A stretch of 64,000 nt of DNA from Alphaproteobacteria bacterium (GCA_947467345.1 CANIHD010000010.1:1-64000); one strand, 5' to 3'; positions 1 through 10,489 are shown, numbered from the stretch's first letter. Notes: a model not told the origin generated them from the sequence alone. Numbers and translations: made by a program.

Positions 1-288
1 GTCGCGCCGCCGTTCCGGCAGGTCGAGTTCGACATCATGTACGGCGTCGGCATTTCCAAGACCGGCGAGCTTTTGGATCTCGGTGCCAAAGCCAACGTGG
101 TCGAAAAATCCGGCTCTTGGTTTTCCTATGAAGGACAGCGCATCGGGCAGGGCCGTGAAAACGCCAAGCAATTCTTGGCGGCGAACAAGGATATCGCCAA
201 CGCCATCGAGGCCAAGATCCGCAGCAATGCCGGTCTGATCTCAACCGCGCTCACCGTCGCGCCGGACGATTCCCGCGCCACGGAATAG
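1..288 (+). CDS. recA: Recombinase RecA, C-terminal part (5' end outside window)
   Basis: Only the last 95 codons are present; the reading frame is open from base 1. The visible part begins with [15 protein letters not shown], the conserved strand of the RecA core near its end, and continues through the C-terminal domain ([19 protein letters not shown], then [15 protein letters not shown]). RecA forms the ATP-dependent strand-exchange filament on single-stranded DNA and stimulates LexA self-cleavage. A terminator follows closely, so the gene ends its own transcription unit. alaS follows on the same strand, a common alphaproteobacterial order. Identification is secure; promoter and start lie outside the window. 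Confidence 0.97.
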   Translation, partial: VAPPFRQVEFDIMYGVGISKTGELLDLGAKANVVEKSGSWFSYEGQRIGQGRENAKQFLAANKDIANAIEAKIRSNAGLISTALTVAPDDSRATE

Positions 289-334
289 GCGACGCGAACA
301 GAACTCCGTTCCTTCGGCAGAGGAACGGCTCCCG

Positions 335-370
335 AAAGGGCGCTCCGCAAGGGGCGCCCTTTCAACTTTT
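335..370 (+). terminator. Rho-independent terminator of recA
   Basis: A 12-bp stem (AAAGGGCGCTCC with GGGGCGCCCTTT, one G-T pair) closes a GCAA tetraloop, and the 3' arm runs into TTTCAACTTTT. It lies 47 bases after the recA stop and before alaS, so it should separate the two genes. Confidence 0.8.
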
Positions 371-521
371 ATGGGGCACGCCTGGCCCATCGCCCGTTAA
401 ACATGTCGTGGGTAGAGCTCCGGTGATCCGGCAGTTCATCCAGCAAAAAACCCGGCAAACCTGCGGCTGTGAGACCCTTCGCCCGGTGGACCGGGAAGAC
501 ATCCCTCTGCTAAGAGGCCTT

Positions 522-3185
522 ATGACCAGTCTCAAAGACGTCCGCGCCACGTTTCTCGAGTATTTCCGCCGCAACGGCCACGAAGTCGTGGCTTCGTCGC
601 CCCTCGTTCCGCGCAACGATCCCACGCTTCTCTTCACCAATGCGGGGATGGTGCAGTTCAAGAACGTCTTCACCGGGCAGGAGAAGCGCGACTATGTTCG
701 CGCCACCACGTCGCAGAAATGCGTGCGTGCCGGCGGCAAGCACAACGATCTCGACCGTGTCGGCTATACGGCGCGCCATCACACTTTCTTTGAAATGCTG
801 GGGAATTTCTCCTTCGGCGATTATTTCAAAGAACAGGCGATTTCTCACGCTTGGAATCTGGTCACCAAGGATTTCGCGCTTCCCAAAGACCGGCTGCTGG
901 TCACCGTCTATGCCGAGGACGACGAAGCCTTCGGCTTCTGGAGAAAAATCGCTGGGCTGCCCGAATCCCGCATCATCCGCATTCCGACCTCGGACAATTT
1001 CTGGTCCATGGGCGACGCCGGCCCGTGCGGTCCGTGCTCAGAGATTTTCTTCGACCACGGCGACCGCATTCCGGGTGGTCCGCCCGGCTCCCCGGATCAG
1101 GATGGCGATCGCTTCATCGAGATTTGGAATCTCGTGTTCATGCAATACGAGCAGCTGCCGGGCGGCGCGCGCGAGAACCTGCCGCGCCCCTCCATCGATA
1201 CCGGCATGGGTCTGGAGCGCATGACCGCGGTGCTGCAAGGCACCCATGACAATTACAATATCGATCTTTTCCGCCGCCTCATCGCCGCGTCCGCCGATCA
1301 TTCTGGCACCTCGGTTGCCGGGCCGCACGCGGTCAGCCATCGCGTCATCGCTGATCATTTGCGCTCGTCCGCATTTCTTATTGCCGACGGCGTGCTGCCG
1401 TCCAATGAAGGGCGCGGCTATGTCCTTCGCCGCATCATGCGCCGCGGTATGCGTCATGCGCATATTCTGGGATCGAAAGATCCTTTGATGCATCGCCTCG
1501 TCGCAACGCTCGTTGCCGAGATGGGCGAGGCGTTCCCCGAACTCGCGCGCGCCGAGCCTTTGGTGCGTGAAACGCTGCGAATCGAAGAAACGCGCTTCCG
1601 CGAAACGCTGGCGCGCGGGCTGAAGCTGTTGGATGAAACCACCGGAACGATGAAATCCGGCGACGTGCTGGCCGGCGAAGTCGCGTTCAAACTTTATGAC
1701 ACGTTCGGCTTTCCGCTCGATCTGACGGAAGATGCGTTGCGCGCGCGCGGTATCGCGGTCGATCAGGCCGGGTTCACCTCCGCCATGGCGCGGCAGAAAG
1801 CCGAAGCCCGCAAAGCCTGGTCAGGCTCCGGGGAATCCGCCACCGACAAGACCTGGTATGAACTGCGCGAAGAGTTGGGCGCTACCGAGTTCCTGGGCTA
1901 CGACGCGGAGAGCGCCGAAGGCGTGGTGACGGCGATCATTCGCGATGGCGCGCGCGTTAGCTCGGCGGACGCCGGCGAAACCATTCGCCTCATCACCAAT
2001 CAAACGCCGTTTTACGGCGAAAGTGGCGGCCAGATCGGCGATCGCGGCGCCATGTTCTCGTCCAAGGGCGCCGAAGGCGAAGTCGTCGAAACCGAGAAGA
2101 AGCTCGGCGATCTTTTCATTCATGTGGTGAAAATCACGCGTGGAAATTTCGCGGTGGGTGACGCGGTAGAACTGCGTGTCGATACCGAACGGCGCAGCCT
2201 GACCCGCGCCAATCATTCCGCGACGCATCTTTTGCACGCCGCGCTCAAGCATGTGCTCGGTGCGCATGTTTCACAGAAGGGCTCCTATGTCGGCCCCGAC
2301 CGTCTGCGTTTCGACTTCTCGCATCCGAAGGCGGTCTCGCTGGAAGAATTGGCATTGGTTGAAGATGAAGTGAACGCGGTCATTCGGCAAAACAGTGATG
2401 TCACCACGCGGCTCCTTCCCACGGCGGAAGCGATCAAAGCGGGCGCCGTCGCGATGTTCGGCGAAAAATACGGCGACGAAGTGCGTGTGCTGACAATGGG
2501 CAGTGCGCTGGAAGGTGCCGGCACCTATTCGGTGGAATTGTGCGGCGGTACGCATGCGCGCCGTCTTGGCGATATCGGCCTCTTCAGCGTGCTGGCGGAA
2601 TCGGCGGTCGCGTCGGGCGTGCGGCGCATCGAAGCGCTGACATCGGAAGGCGCCCGCCGCTATTTGGAAGCGCAAGCCAATATCGCGCGCGATGCGGCGG
2701 CCGCTCTCAAAACCTCGCCAAGCGAACTCGCACAGCGCGTAGCGCAATTGTTCGAAGAGCGCCGCCGTTTGGAAAAAGAACTCTCCGACGCCAAGAAGGC
2801 GCTGGCGCTTGCGGGGCCGCGCGGCCCCGCCTCAGATGCGACCCGCGAAATCGGCGGCGTGAAAGCGGATTTGCGCCTCGTAGAAGACGTAGCGCCGAAA
2901 GATCTGAAAGCTCTCGCTGACGACGCCAAGAACAAGATCGGTTCGGGCGTGGTCGCATTCGTGACAGTCGCGGAAGGCAAAGTGTCGCTCGTTGTTGGCG
3001 TCACCGCCGATTTAGCTAACCGTATCAACGCGGTGGATCTGGTGCGCGTGGGCTCTGAAGCGGTCGGCGGCAAAGGCGGCGGTGGCCGCCCCGAAATGGC
3101 GCAAGCCGGCGGTCCCGATGCGACGCGCGCGCAGGACGCAATCGCCGCCATCGAACGCCGCCTGGCCGAACTCGCCGCGGCTTAG
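522..3185 (+). CDS. alaS: Alanine--tRNA ligase
   Basis: Charges tRNA-Ala with alanine in the cytoplasm and hydrolyses mischarged Ser/Gly-tRNA-Ala. The 887-residue length fits the family. The N-terminal class II core shows [13 protein letters not shown] and the [17 protein letters not shown] signature. The editing domain has the zinc-ligand pair NHSATHLLH and [11 protein letters not shown]. The C-Ala domain ends in the glycine-rich [16 protein letters not shown]. The frame stays open about 38 codons upstream, but the ATG at 522 ([15 protein letters not shown]) begins the conserved protein and has an AAGAGG sequence a few bases upstream, so I use it. Bases 371-521 hold no other recognisable feature. 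Confidence 0.97.
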   Translation: MTSLKDVRATFLEYFRRNGHEVVASSPLVPRNDPTLLFTNAGMVQFKNVFTGQEKRDYVRATTSQKCVRAGGKHNDLDRVGYTARHHTFFEMLGNFSFGDYFKEQAISHAWNLVTKDFALPKDRLLVTVYAEDDEAFGFWRKIAGLPESRIIRIPTSDNFWSMGDAGPCGPCSEIFFDHGDRIPGGPPGSPDQDGDRFIEIWNLVFMQYEQLPGGARENLPRPSIDTGMGLERMTAVLQGTHDNYNIDLFRRLIAASADHSGTSVAGPHAVSHRVIADHLRSSAFLIADGVLPSNEGRGYVLRRIMRRGMRHAHILGSKDPLMHRLVATLVAEMGEAFPELARAEPLVRETLRIEETRFRETLARGLKLLDETTGTMKSGDVLAGEVAFKLYDTFGFPLDLTEDALRARGIAVDQAGFTSAMARQKAEARKAWSGSGESATDKTWYELREELGATEFLGYDAESAEGVVTAIIRDGARVSSADAGETIRLITNQTPFYGESGGQIGDRGAMFSSKGAEGEVVETEKKLGDLFIHVVKITRGNFAVGDAVELRVDTERRSLTRANHSATHLLHAALKHVLGAHVSQKGSYVGPDRLRFDFSHPKAVSLEELALVEDEVNAVIRQNSDVTTRLLPTAEAIKAGAVAMFGEKYGDEVRVLTMGSALEGAGTYSVELCGGTHARRLGDIGLFSVLAESAVASGVRRIEALTSEGARRYLEAQANIARDAAAALKTSPSELAQRVAQLFEERRRLEKELSDAKKALALAGPRGPASDATREIGGVKADLRLVEDVAPKDLKALADDAKNKIGSGVVAFVTVAEGKVSLVVGVTADLANRINAVDLVRVGSEAVGGKGGGGRPEMAQAGGPDATRAQDAIAAIERRLAELAAA

Positions 3186-3263
3186 CTCATTGAATGCTCC
3201 GCTCATGGTTCGAGACGGACGCTCCGCTTCCTCCTCACCTTGAGGGCTATTTAAAGCGCAAAC

Positions 3264-3293
3264 AAAAAGGCCGCGCTTTTGGCACGGCCCTTT
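3264..3293. terminator. Bidirectional terminator between alaS and icd
   Basis: An imperfect stem (GGCCGCGC with GCACGGCC, short TTTTG loop) is flanked by an A-run on the left and CTTTC on the right. Read leftward from icd it ends in GGCCTTTTTGTTT, a good intrinsic terminator. Read rightward from alaS the T-run is weaker. The two genes are convergent, so one element can serve both. Confidence 0.65.
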
Positions 3294-3313
3294 CACGCGA
3301 AAGAAGCGCGCGT

Positions 3314-4525
3314 TTATTTCATCGCCACTTTCAGATTGGAATCTATCTTGTCGAGGAAGCCTTCGGTGGTCAGCCATTTCTGCTCGGGGCCAACCAACAG
3401 CGCCAGATCTTTGGTCATGTCACCGGATTCCACCGTGTCGAGCGTGACCTTCTCCAGCGTGGCGGCGAATTTCGCTAGACCCGCATTGTTGTCCAGCTTG
3501 GCGCGATGCGAGAGGCCGCGCGTCCAAGCATAGATCGACGCCACCGAATTGGTGGACGTCTGTTCGCCCTTCTGATGCTGGCGGAAATGGCGCGTAACCG
3601 TGCCATGCGCCGCTTCCGATTCCACTGTCTTGCCGTCCGGCGTCATCAACACGCTGGTCATCAGACCCAGCGAGCCGAAGCCTTGCGCCACAGTGTCAGA
3701 TTGCACGTCGCCGTCATAATTCTTACAGGCCCAGACATAGCCGCCGGACCATTTCAGCGCCGCAGCCACCATGTCGTCGATCAAGCGATGTTCGTAGGTG
3801 ATGCCCGCCGCTTTGTATTTCGTGGCGAATTCTTCGTCGAAAATTTTCTGGAACAGATCTTTGAAGCGGCCGTCATAGCGCTTCACGATGGTGTTCTTGG
3901 TCGAGAGATAGAGCGGATAGTTGCGCTGCAGCGCGTAGTTCATGGAAGCGCGCGCGAAATCGATGATCGATTGATCGAGATTGTACATCGCCATCGCGAC
4001 GCCGCCGCCCGGGAAATCGAACACTTCGCGTTCGATCTTCTGGCCGTCTTTGCCTACCCAAGTGAGTGTCAATTTGCCTTCGCCCGGCACCACGAAATCG
4101 GTGGCGCGATATTGATCGCCGAACGCATGACGGCCGATCACGATCGGTTTGGTCCAGCCGGGGATCAGACGCGGCACGTTTTTGCAGATGATGGGTTCGC
4201 GGAAAATCGTGCCACCCAGAATATTGCGGATGGTGCCGTTCGGGCTCTTCCACATTTCCTTGAGATTGAATTCCTTCACGCGCGCTTCGTCGGGGGTGAT
4301 GGTCGCGCATTTCACGCCGACGCCGTGGCGCAGGATCGCGTTCGCCGCATCGATCGTCACCTGATCGTCGGTGGCGTCGCGGTGCTCCATGCCGAGGTCG
4401 TAATATTCCAGATTGATGTCGAGATAGGGCAGGATCAGTTTCTGTCTGATCAGGGCCCAAATGACGCGGGTCATCTCGTCGCCGTCGAGTTCGACAACAG
4501 GATTGGCGACCTTGATTTTGGTCAT
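3314..4525 (-). CDS. icd: NADP-dependent isocitrate dehydrogenase (eukaryote-like dimeric type)
   Basis: Oxidatively decarboxylates isocitrate to 2-oxoglutarate in the TCA cycle, producing NADPH. The product is 403 residues and begins [20 protein letters not shown], the start of the 400-residue homodimeric family shared with eukaryotic IDH1/2 rather than the longer-studied E. coli Icd. Further hallmarks are [41 protein letters not shown] and [12 protein letters not shown]. The frame is open 30 codons further up, but the ATG at 4525 has GAGGA eight bases before it and matches family starts. It is divergent from trmJ and feeds the 2-oxoglutarate dehydrogenase genes at the far end of the window. 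Confidence 0.96.
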   Translation of the reverse strand: MTKIKVANPVVELDGDEMTRVIWALIRQKLILPYLDINLEYYDLGMEHRDATDDQVTIDAANAILRHGVGVKCATITPDEARVKEFNLKEMWKSPNGTIRNILGGTIFREPIICKNVPRLIPGWTKPIVIGRHAFGDQYRATDFVVPGEGKLTLTWVGKDGQKIEREVFDFPGGGVAMAMYNLDQSIIDFARASMNYALQRNYPLYLSTKNTIVKRYDGRFKDLFQKIFDEEFATKYKAAGITYEHRLIDDMVAAALKWSGGYVWACKNYDGDVQSDTVAQGFGSLGLMTSVLMTPDGKTVESEAAHGTVTRHFRQHQKGEQTSTNSVASIYAWTRGLSHRAKLDNNAGLAKFAATLEKVTLDTVESGDMTKDLALLVGPEQKWLTTEGFLDKIDSNLKVAMK

Positions 4526-4706
4526 GGAAATTGTCCTCGGAGGGTCGGAAGGTGGCGGCCAAAAAGTGGTGGGCGAAGGCGCGGCTCTCTTACCGGCTGC
4601 ATTCGGCCCCGTCAAAGGCGCTGCGGCCGGTATTATTGCCCATGGATTATTGCCCGTGGATCATACCTCTGGGCGCTGCCGCGGCAGGCCTGCTAAACGT
4701 CGCGGC

Positions 4707-5501
4707 ATGAGCGAAACACGCGGCCCCAAATCCCCCGCCCCTGCCATTGTCCTGTCCGAACCCCAGCTGGGTGAAAATATCGGCGCGGCTGCCAGAGCCA
4801 TGGCCAATTTCGGCCTCTCGGATTTGCGCCTGGTGCGACCGCGCGACGGCTGGCCGAATGAGCGGGCCGAGGCCATGGCGGCCGGCGCCGTCTTTGTGCT
4901 CGAAGGGGTGCGCGTGTTCGACAGCGTCGAGGCCGCCATCGCCCCCCTCCATTTTGTCGTGGCGGCGACTGCGCGCGACCGCGCCATGGCCAAGCCGGTT
5001 CTGACCCCCGCCGAGGCGGCTTTGCGCCTGCGAGCCGTGGAAGCTGCCGGGCAGGGCACGGCTATTCTCTTTGGGGGCGAGCGCTCCGGCCTCAGCAATG
5101 ACGAGGTAGCCCTGGCCGATGCGGTGGTCACTATCCCCACCGATCCCGCCTTTTCCTCGCTCAATCTCGGCCAGGCGGTGCTCCTGACCGGGTATGAATG
5201 GTTCAAGGCGAAAGACGCTACGCCGCCGGAGCGGATCGACCACGGTGCCGCCCTTCCGGCGCCTCGGGATGAGCTTTTCCGCCTTTTTGAGCATTTGGAG
5301 GAGGAGCTGGAGAAGAGCGGCTTTCTGTATCCGCCTGGCAACCGCGCCAGTATGATCCGAAACCTCCGTTCCATACTCCACCGCGCTCAGCTGACCGACC
5401 AAGAGGTGCGCACCCTTCGGGGGGTGATCGTCGCCCTTAGCCGCGGCAAGCGCCGGAAGAATGATGCAGCAGCCGCCACCGGCGAATTCGAGCGCGAATA
5501 G
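4707..5501 (+). CDS. trmJ: tRNA (cytidine/uridine-2'-O)-methyltransferase TrmJ
   Basis: SPOUT-class enzyme that methylates the 2'-hydroxyl of nucleotide 32 in the tRNA anticodon loop using S-adenosylmethionine. The 264-residue protein has the N-terminal motif [20 protein letters not shown] (motif 1). The knot region reads [14 protein letters not shown] and then [16 protein letters not shown], the conserved cofactor-binding loops of the TrmH/TrmJ family. A helical C-terminal extension of about 80 residues ([20 protein letters not shown]) is typical of TrmJ. The upstream part of the open frame overlaps the icd start, so I choose the ATG at 4707 ([10 protein letters not shown]). It precedes rpsD on the same strand, but rpsD has its own promoter. 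Confidence 0.9.
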   Translation: MSETRGPKSPAPAIVLSEPQLGENIGAAARAMANFGLSDLRLVRPRDGWPNERAEAMAAGAVFVLEGVRVFDSVEAAIAPLHFVVAATARDRAMAKPVLTPAEAALRLRAVEAAGQGTAILFGGERSGLSNDEVALADAVVTIPTDPAFSSLNLGQAVLLTGYEWFKAKDATPPERIDHGAALPAPRDELFRLFEHLEEELEKSGFLYPPGNRASMIRNLRSILHRAQLTDQEVRTLRGVIVALSRGKRRKNDAAAATGEFERE

Positions 5502-5528
5502 GCCTTTATTTTCGTTGGTCAGGATCGC

Positions 5529-5569
5529 TTGACCGGGAAAGGCCCATGGCTATAGTGCGCGCCTTCCGC
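5529..5569 (+). promoter_or_regulatory. Sigma-70 type promoter of rpsD
   Basis: TTGACC (5529-5534) and TATAGT (5551-5556) are separated by 16 bases. The predicted start is near 5563, about 60 bases before the rpsD ATG. The 41 bases from the -35 box through GCCTTCCGC are 34/41 identical to the promoter of rplU at 38219-38259, including parts outside the -35 and -10 boxes. Confidence 0.75.
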
Positions 5570-5623
5570 GGGGGACCCCGGCGGGCTCCCATTCCACCTT
5601 GCCAAGGTCTTTATGGTTTCCGC

Positions 5624-6241
5624 ATGACGAAACGCTCGACTGTCAAATACAAGCTCGACCGCAAGACCGGCGAGAATATCTGGGGCCGCGCCAAGAGCCC
5701 GGTCAACAAGCGCGCTTACGGGCCCGGTCAGCACGGCCAGCGCAAATCGCGCAAGCTGTCGGACTACGGAACGCAGCTGCAAGCCAAGCAGAAGCTCAAG
5801 GGCTATTACGCCAACATCACCGAGCGCCAGTTCCGCAAATATTACGCGGAAGCCGTGCGCAAGCCGGGCGATACGGGCGAGACCATGATCGGTCTTCTGG
5901 AGCGCCGCCTCGACGCCGTCCTTTTCCGCGCCAAATTCGTACCGACCCCGTACGCGGCGCGCCAGCTCGTCAGCCATGGCCACATCGCGGTAAACGGTAA
6001 GCGCACCAATGTTGCGTCCTATCTGGTCAATGCCGGCGACACGATCGAACTGCTCGGCAAGGCCAAGGACATGGCGCTGGTTCTGGAAGCGGTGAAGAGC
6101 ACGGAACGCGACGTTCCCGATTATATCGATGCCAACCACACGAAGATGAGCGCGAAATATCTGCGCATCCCCAAGCTCGGCGATGTGCCCTATGCGGTGC
6201 AGATGCAGCCAAGCCTCGTGGTGGAATTCTACTCGCGCTGA
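5624..6241 (+). CDS. rpsD: 30S ribosomal protein S4
   Basis: Primary rRNA-binding protein of the small subunit; organises the 5' domain of 16S rRNA and contributes to decoding accuracy. The product has 205 residues, as expected for bacterial S4. The N-terminal segment [20 protein letters not shown] is the alphaproteobacterial form without zinc cysteines. The S4 RNA-binding domain follows ([20 protein letters not shown], then [16 protein letters not shown]). The protein ends in VEFYSR, as S4 proteins do. The frame is open from 5546, but that segment contains the promoter, so the ATG at 5624 is the start. It is a single-gene unit with its own promoter and terminator. Confidence 0.98.
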   Translation: MTKRSTVKYKLDRKTGENIWGRAKSPVNKRAYGPGQHGQRKSRKLSDYGTQLQAKQKLKGYYANITERQFRKYYAEAVRKPGDTGETMIGLLERRLDAVLFRAKFVPTPYAARQLVSHGHIAVNGKRTNVASYLVNAGDTIELLGKAKDMALVLEAVKSTERDVPDYIDANHTKMSAKYLRIPKLGDVPYAVQMQPSLVVEFYSR

Positions 6242-6263
6242 TTTTTGCCGCGAACGATTTGCG

Positions 6264-6299
6264 AAAGGCCGCTGGGGTTTCCCAGCGGCCTTTTTTGTT
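6264..6299 (+). terminator. Rho-independent terminator of rpsD
   Basis: A 13-bp stem AAAGGCCGCTGGG / CCCAGCGGCCTTT with a GTTT loop, followed by a run of T (TTTTTTGTTT). It begins 23 bases after the rpsD stop. Confidence 0.9.
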
Positions 6300-6378
6300 T
6301 CGGCGCTGCTCGGACCCGTGGCGTGACTTGGGCCATGTTCCGTGGAAGTTTTGCGTCTGAAATTTTCGGAACCTGCGC

Positions 6379-7008
6379 ATGACGTACACGCTCTATGGCG
6401 AGCCCGGCTCGGGTTCGTTTTGCGCTGAAGCTGCGTTTGCCGAGGCGGGAGTCGCGGTGGAACTTTTCAATCTCGATCTGAAGAAGAACGAGCAGCTGGC
6501 GCCGTCTTATCTCGCGGTCAATCCCACCGGAAAAGTTCCATCGTTGAAACTTCCCACCGGCGAGATCGTCACCGAGTCGGCGGCCATTCTTCTGACCATC
6601 GCCGATCGCCATCCGGAAGCCGCGCTTCTTCCGGAACAAGGAAGCGCGGCGCGCGCTGCCGCCTTGCGCTGGATCGTGTTCGTGAGTTCCGAAATATATC
6701 CGATGGTCGAGATCGTCGATTACCCGCAGCGCTTCGCGAGCGGCGACGAAGCGATTCAGAATTTGAAAGATACGGCACGGACGCGTTTGCGCGCGCGGTT
6801 CCTTGTATTGGAACACGCCATTGCCGGCTCGTTCGTTTTAGAATCGGGTTTCGGCCTCCCCGACATTTACGCCGCCAATCTTGGGCAATTTTACGTCGGT
6901 CATGCGTGGCGCCGCGAGCATTGTCCCAAGCTTGAAATGCTGACGAACGCAGTTGTCGAGCGTCCGAAAATCGCGCCGATATGGCGCCGACATTTCGCTT
7001 CAAATTAG
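6379..7008 (+). CDS. Glutathione S-transferase family protein
   Basis: Cytosolic GST of 209 residues, expected to conjugate or reduce substrates with glutathione; the substrate cannot be told. The N-terminal thioredoxin-like domain (about 1-80) reads MTYTLYGEPGSGSFCAEAAF, with VNPTGKVPSLKLPTGE holding the cis-proline and ESAAILLTIADRHP holding the GSH gamma-glutamyl-binding Glu-Ser. The all-alpha C-terminal half follows with the short motif GFGLPDIYAANL, where the family usually has sTvADiyl. It stands alone between the rpsD terminator and the DUF1800 gene. Which GST class it belongs to is unresolved. Confidence 0.88.
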   Translation: MTYTLYGEPGSGSFCAEAAFAEAGVAVELFNLDLKKNEQLAPSYLAVNPTGKVPSLKLPTGEIVTESAAILLTIADRHPEAALLPEQGSAARAAALRWIVFVSSEIYPMVEIVDYPQRFASGDEAIQNLKDTARTRLRARFLVLEHAIAGSFVLESGFGLPDIYAANLGQFYVGHAWRREHCPKLEMLTNAVVERPKIAPIWRRHFASN

Positions 7009-7170
7009 ATTCGCATTTCGGAACTTGTCACAAGAATCACAAAGTGATGATTGAGCAACGCGCGGCAATCATGCATTAACGGCGCAATTGCACGCCGCTC
7101 GAATCTCGAAGTTCGTTATATAAGATAACGACAGGGTGATTCGAAAAGGGCCGCAACTCTAAAACCGATT

Positions 7171-8892
7171 CTGCGCACACTTGTTGTTTGTCTGCTCGTC
7201 GCGGTTACGACCGCGTGCGGTGGCGGTGGCGGCGATAGCAATGGTGGAGGTAGCGGCGGCGGCGGCCGTGGCGTTGGACCGGCACCACCTCCTCCAGCAC
7301 CAACGCTTACCGACGCGGAAGCGGGGCGCCTTCTGGCGCAAGCCACATTCGGCGCCACGGAATCCGGCATCGCCGAGGTTCGTAGTTCCGGCGTCAATAG
7401 CTGGCTCAATACCGAAATAAACACGCCGCAAGGTGGCAATTTCGCCGCTCAGCTCGATGCACGGCTGGTGCAGCTACGCGTGGCAGATCCGAATGCCGGC
7501 CTGGGTCCCAATCAGTTCTATGAAGCGTTCTGGCAGAACGCGGTCACCGGCAGCGACCAGTTGCGCCAGCGTATGCGCTTTGCACTCTCGCAGATTTTCG
7601 TCATTTCGCTGGTGGACCCAAATATCGATATTCGCGGTGCCGCCTCCTATTACGACATGCTGGGCGCCAACGCGCTGGGCAATTACCGCACATTGCTGGA
7701 GCAGGTGACGCTGCATCCAATGATGGGCGTCTATCTCACACATCTCGCCAATCAGAAAGAAGACACCGCCGGCACGCGCTCGCCCGACGAGAACTATGCC
7801 CGCGAAGTGATGCAGCTAATGTCCATCGGGCTGTTCATGCTGAACCCCGATGGAACAAAGCAACTCGATACAAGCGGCCAGCCGATTCCGACCTATACGC
7901 AGGACGATATTAGCGGCCTCGCCAGAGTGTTCACCGGCCTCAGCTGGTATGCGCCGACGCCGACCAACAACACGTTCTTCGGCGGCAACCGCAATGCGGA
8001 CGCCACCATTCGGCCGATGATTTTTTACAATAATTATCACTCGACCAGCCAGAAGCGCTTTCTCGGCACCACCATTCCGGCCTCCGCGACGGTCGATATC
8101 GCCGGCGACTTACGCATCGCGCTGGATACGATTTTCAATCACCCGAATGTCGGGCCGTTTATGGCGCAGCGGCTGATCCAGCAATTCGTCACCAGCAATC
8201 CGAGCCTAGCCTATGTTCGGTGTGTGGCGACCGTGTTCAACAATAATGGCTCGGGCGTGCGCGGCGATCTGGCGGCGGTGATACGCGCCGTTCTCACCGA
8301 TTCCGAAGCCAGAAATATCGGGGTGGTGTCGAGTGCGAGCTTCGGAAAATTGCGCGAGCCGGTCATTCGCCTGGCCAATTGGATGCGCGCGTTCGGCGCC
8401 ACGTCGCAATCGGGCAATTGGCTAATGGGTTCGACATCGGCAAACACCTCGCTATCGCAAGCGCCACTGACATCGCCATCGGTGTTCAATTTCTGGCGGC
8501 CGGGCTATGTGCCGCCCAGCACCCAACTCGGCGCGCAAAATCTTCAGGCGCCGGAATTCCAGGTTGTCGATGAGGTCACGGTCGCCGACTACCTCAACAC
8601 GATGCAGAACGCGGTCAATGCCGGCGTCGGATCAGGCAACGACATCCGCTCGGCCTATACGGCGGAAATCGCGATCGCCAATGATCCGGTGGCTTTGGTC
8701 GATCGGGTCAACAAGCTGCTAGTTTACGGGCAGTTGTCCGCCATTTCGCAGCAACGCATCAATGAAGCGGTGACGGGCGTGGCTATTCCGGCCACCGGCA
8801 CGCAGGCGCAGATCGATGCCGCGCGTCTGAACCGCGCGAAACTGGCTGTGTTTCTGGCGATGGCTTCTCCCGAATATCTAGCGCTGCGTTGA
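7171..8892 (+). CDS. DUF1800 family secreted lipoprotein (non-canonical start)
   Basis: Protein of unknown function (PF08811), exported and usually encoded beside a DUF1501 protein, as here. The frame is open from 7129. It contains a convincing lipoprotein signal, RTLVVCLLVAVTTAC, with the lipobox Cys at about residue 16, then a Gly/Ser/Pro-rich linker and the DUF1800 body (TDAEAGRLLAQATFGATES, RSPDENYAREVMQLMSIG, ISGLARVFTGLSWY). No ATG, GTG or TTG exists in frame before the signal peptide. CTG at 7171 or ATT at 7168 fits best. A GTG at 7136 in the next frame would give a charged N-terminus if one base were gained or lost before 7160. The GTG at 7468 would remove the signal and part of the domain. 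The stop is 10 bases before the next gene. Confidence 0.85.
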   Translation: MRTLVVCLLVAVTTACGGGGGDSNGGGSGGGGRGVGPAPPPPAPTLTDAEAGRLLAQATFGATESGIAEVRSSGVNSWLNTEINTPQGGNFAAQLDARLVQLRVADPNAGLGPNQFYEAFWQNAVTGSDQLRQRMRFALSQIFVISLVDPNIDIRGAASYYDMLGANALGNYRTLLEQVTLHPMMGVYLTHLANQKEDTAGTRSPDENYAREVMQLMSIGLFMLNPDGTKQLDTSGQPIPTYTQDDISGLARVFTGLSWYAPTPTNNTFFGGNRNADATIRPMIFYNNYHSTSQKRFLGTTIPASATVDIAGDLRIALDTIFNHPNVGPFMAQRLIQQFVTSNPSLAYVRCVATVFNNNGSGVRGDLAAVIRAVLTDSEARNIGVVSSASFGKLREPVIRLANWMRAFGATSQSGNWLMGSTSANTSLSQAPLTSPSVFNFWRPGYVPPSTQLGAQNLQAPEFQVVDEVTVADYLNTMQNAVNAGVGSGNDIRSAYTAEIAIANDPVALVDRVNKLLVYGQLSAISQQRINEAVTGVAIPATGTQAQIDAARLNRAKLAVFLAMASPEYLALR

Positions 8893-8901
8893 GGAATTGA
8901 T

Positions 8902-10455
8902 ATGAGCGAAGAATTTTCACGCCGGCACTTTATGCGCTGCGCCAGTGCTCTTGGTCTGGTCGGCCAGGCTGGACTTCCCTTCGCGCTTCAACTCGCCGCC
9001 ATGAACGGCGCCGCTGCGCAAACGACGTCCGATTACAAAGCTCTGGTCTGCATCTTTCTCTTCGGCGGCAACGACGCCAATAACATGGTGCTGGCGACCG
9101 ATACCGACACGTGGGACCGCTATTGGCTGGCCCGCAACACCGGCACCAATCCGATTTCGCTGATGCCTGTGGGCACAGCGGCGACGCCGGTCGGCAGTGT
9201 GAATGCCGTCACCGGCCGTGTCGTGACGTCGCGCGCCGATCCCGCTGCGTGGGGCGGCGTGTTGCCGATCGTTCCGCGCACTGCAAATCCCATCCCCGCC
9301 GGCACCAATGCGACTGCGCGCACATTCGCTCTGCATCCGATGCTTGCGCCGCTTCGGCCGATCTTCAGCGCCAATCGTCTCGCGGTCATGGCCAATGTCG
9401 GAACGTTGGTGACGCCGACGACGAAGGCGCAATACAATGCGCGTTCGGTTCCGCTGCCGAAAAATCTCTATTCGCACAACGATCAGCAATCGATCTGGCA
9501 GGCCGGCAGCATCGAAGGCGCCCAGCGGGGCTGGGGCGGCCTGATGGCCGACGCCATGTATTCCATGAACGGCCAGAATTCGGTGTTCACCGCGGTGTCG
9601 GCGGCCGGCAATGCCGTTTTCATGGCCGGGCAGAACGTCGTGCAATATCAAATTTCCACGGGCGCGCTGCCCTCGATCCGCGTCAATGGCGCGGTTGCGA
9701 GCTCCTTGTTCGGCTCGACGGCTGCGCCGGCGCGGCTGCGCTCTATGATCCGCGATATTTCATCCCCGAGCCTTTTCGCGAGCGATCATGCGGGCGTTGT
9801 CACGCGCTCGATGGATTTTGCCGATGCGCTGAATGCCGCTTACGGCATGCCGGCGGCCACCTCAGTTCCGGCACCGCCCGTTTTCACCAATCCAATTTCT
9901 GGCGGAACCGAAGCCAATCCCCTGGCGAGCCAGCTTCAGGCCGTCGCCAAGATGATCGCCAGCAATATGGTTCTGGGCATGCGACGTCAGGTGTTCTTCG
10001 TCAGCCTTGGCGGCTGGGACAGCCACGATTTCCAAAACACGGCGCAGCCCAATCTTCTGGCCAAGGTGGCGCACGGAATGTCCTATTTCGACGGCGTGCT
10101 GGGAAACCTCAACGGCGTGAACATGCGCAACACCGTCACCACGTTCACCGCGTCGGATTTCTCGCGCACTTTCAGCACCAATGGCGACGGCACTGACCAC
10201 GCCTGGGGCGCGCACCATTTCGTCATGGGCGGTGCGCTGAACGGCGGCGATGTCTACGGGCAATTCCCGACACTGGGCAATGACCGCACCGGCTTCAACA
10301 ATCCCAACATGGCGGGCAATGCGTTGATACCGACAATGTCGGTGGACCAGTATGCCGCCACGATGGGGCGCTGGTTCGGCGTCTCCGACGCGAACTTAAG
10401 CGGGATATTCCCGAATTTGCGGAATTTCACGCCGAACACGGTGGCGTTTGTCTAA
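8902..10455 (+). CDS. DUF1501 family exported protein
   Basis: Protein of 517 residues of the DUF1501 family (PF07394), related to the alkaline phosphatase/sulfatase fold and of unknown substrate. The N-terminus SRRHFMRCASALGLVGQAG looks like a twin-arginine signal (SRRHFM), with cleavage plausible after AAAQ. The family motif LFGGNDANNMVL follows. Later segments are LPKNLYSHNDQQSIWQ, FVSLGGWDSHDFQNT and FTASDFSRTFSTNGDGTDHA, which carry the His/Asp clusters typical of DUF1501. A GAGGAA ribosome site overlaps the DUF1800 stop, so the pair is co-transcribed and probably works together at the cell surface. Confidence 0.9.
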   Translation: MSEEFSRRHFMRCASALGLVGQAGLPFALQLAAMNGAAAQTTSDYKALVCIFLFGGNDANNMVLATDTDTWDRYWLARNTGTNPISLMPVGTAATPVGSVNAVTGRVVTSRADPAAWGGVLPIVPRTANPIPAGTNATARTFALHPMLAPLRPIFSANRLAVMANVGTLVTPTTKAQYNARSVPLPKNLYSHNDQQSIWQAGSIEGAQRGWGGLMADAMYSMNGQNSVFTAVSAAGNAVFMAGQNVVQYQISTGALPSIRVNGAVASSLFGSTAAPARLRSMIRDISSPSLFASDHAGVVTRSMDFADALNAAYGMPAATSVPAPPVFTNPISGGTEANPLASQLQAVAKMIASNMVLGMRRQVFFVSLGGWDSHDFQNTAQPNLLAKVAHGMSYFDGVLGNLNGVNMRNTVTTFTASDFSRTFSTNGDGTDHAWGAHHFVMGGALNGGDVYGQFPTLGNDRTGFNNPNMAGNALIPTMSVDQYAATMGRWFGVSDANLSGIFPNLRNFTPNTVAFV

Positions 10456-10489
10456 GGCGGCGTTTGTCTAAGCAGGCACGCGCCGCGAC

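Noticed and set aside
3506-4696. Long open frame opposite icd (396 codons)
   Set aside because: Antisense shadow of icd with no recognisable domain or ribosome site.
9111-10196. Alternative frame inside the DUF1501 gene (361 codons)
   Set aside because: Same-strand shadow frame; DUF1501 motifs are all in the other frame.
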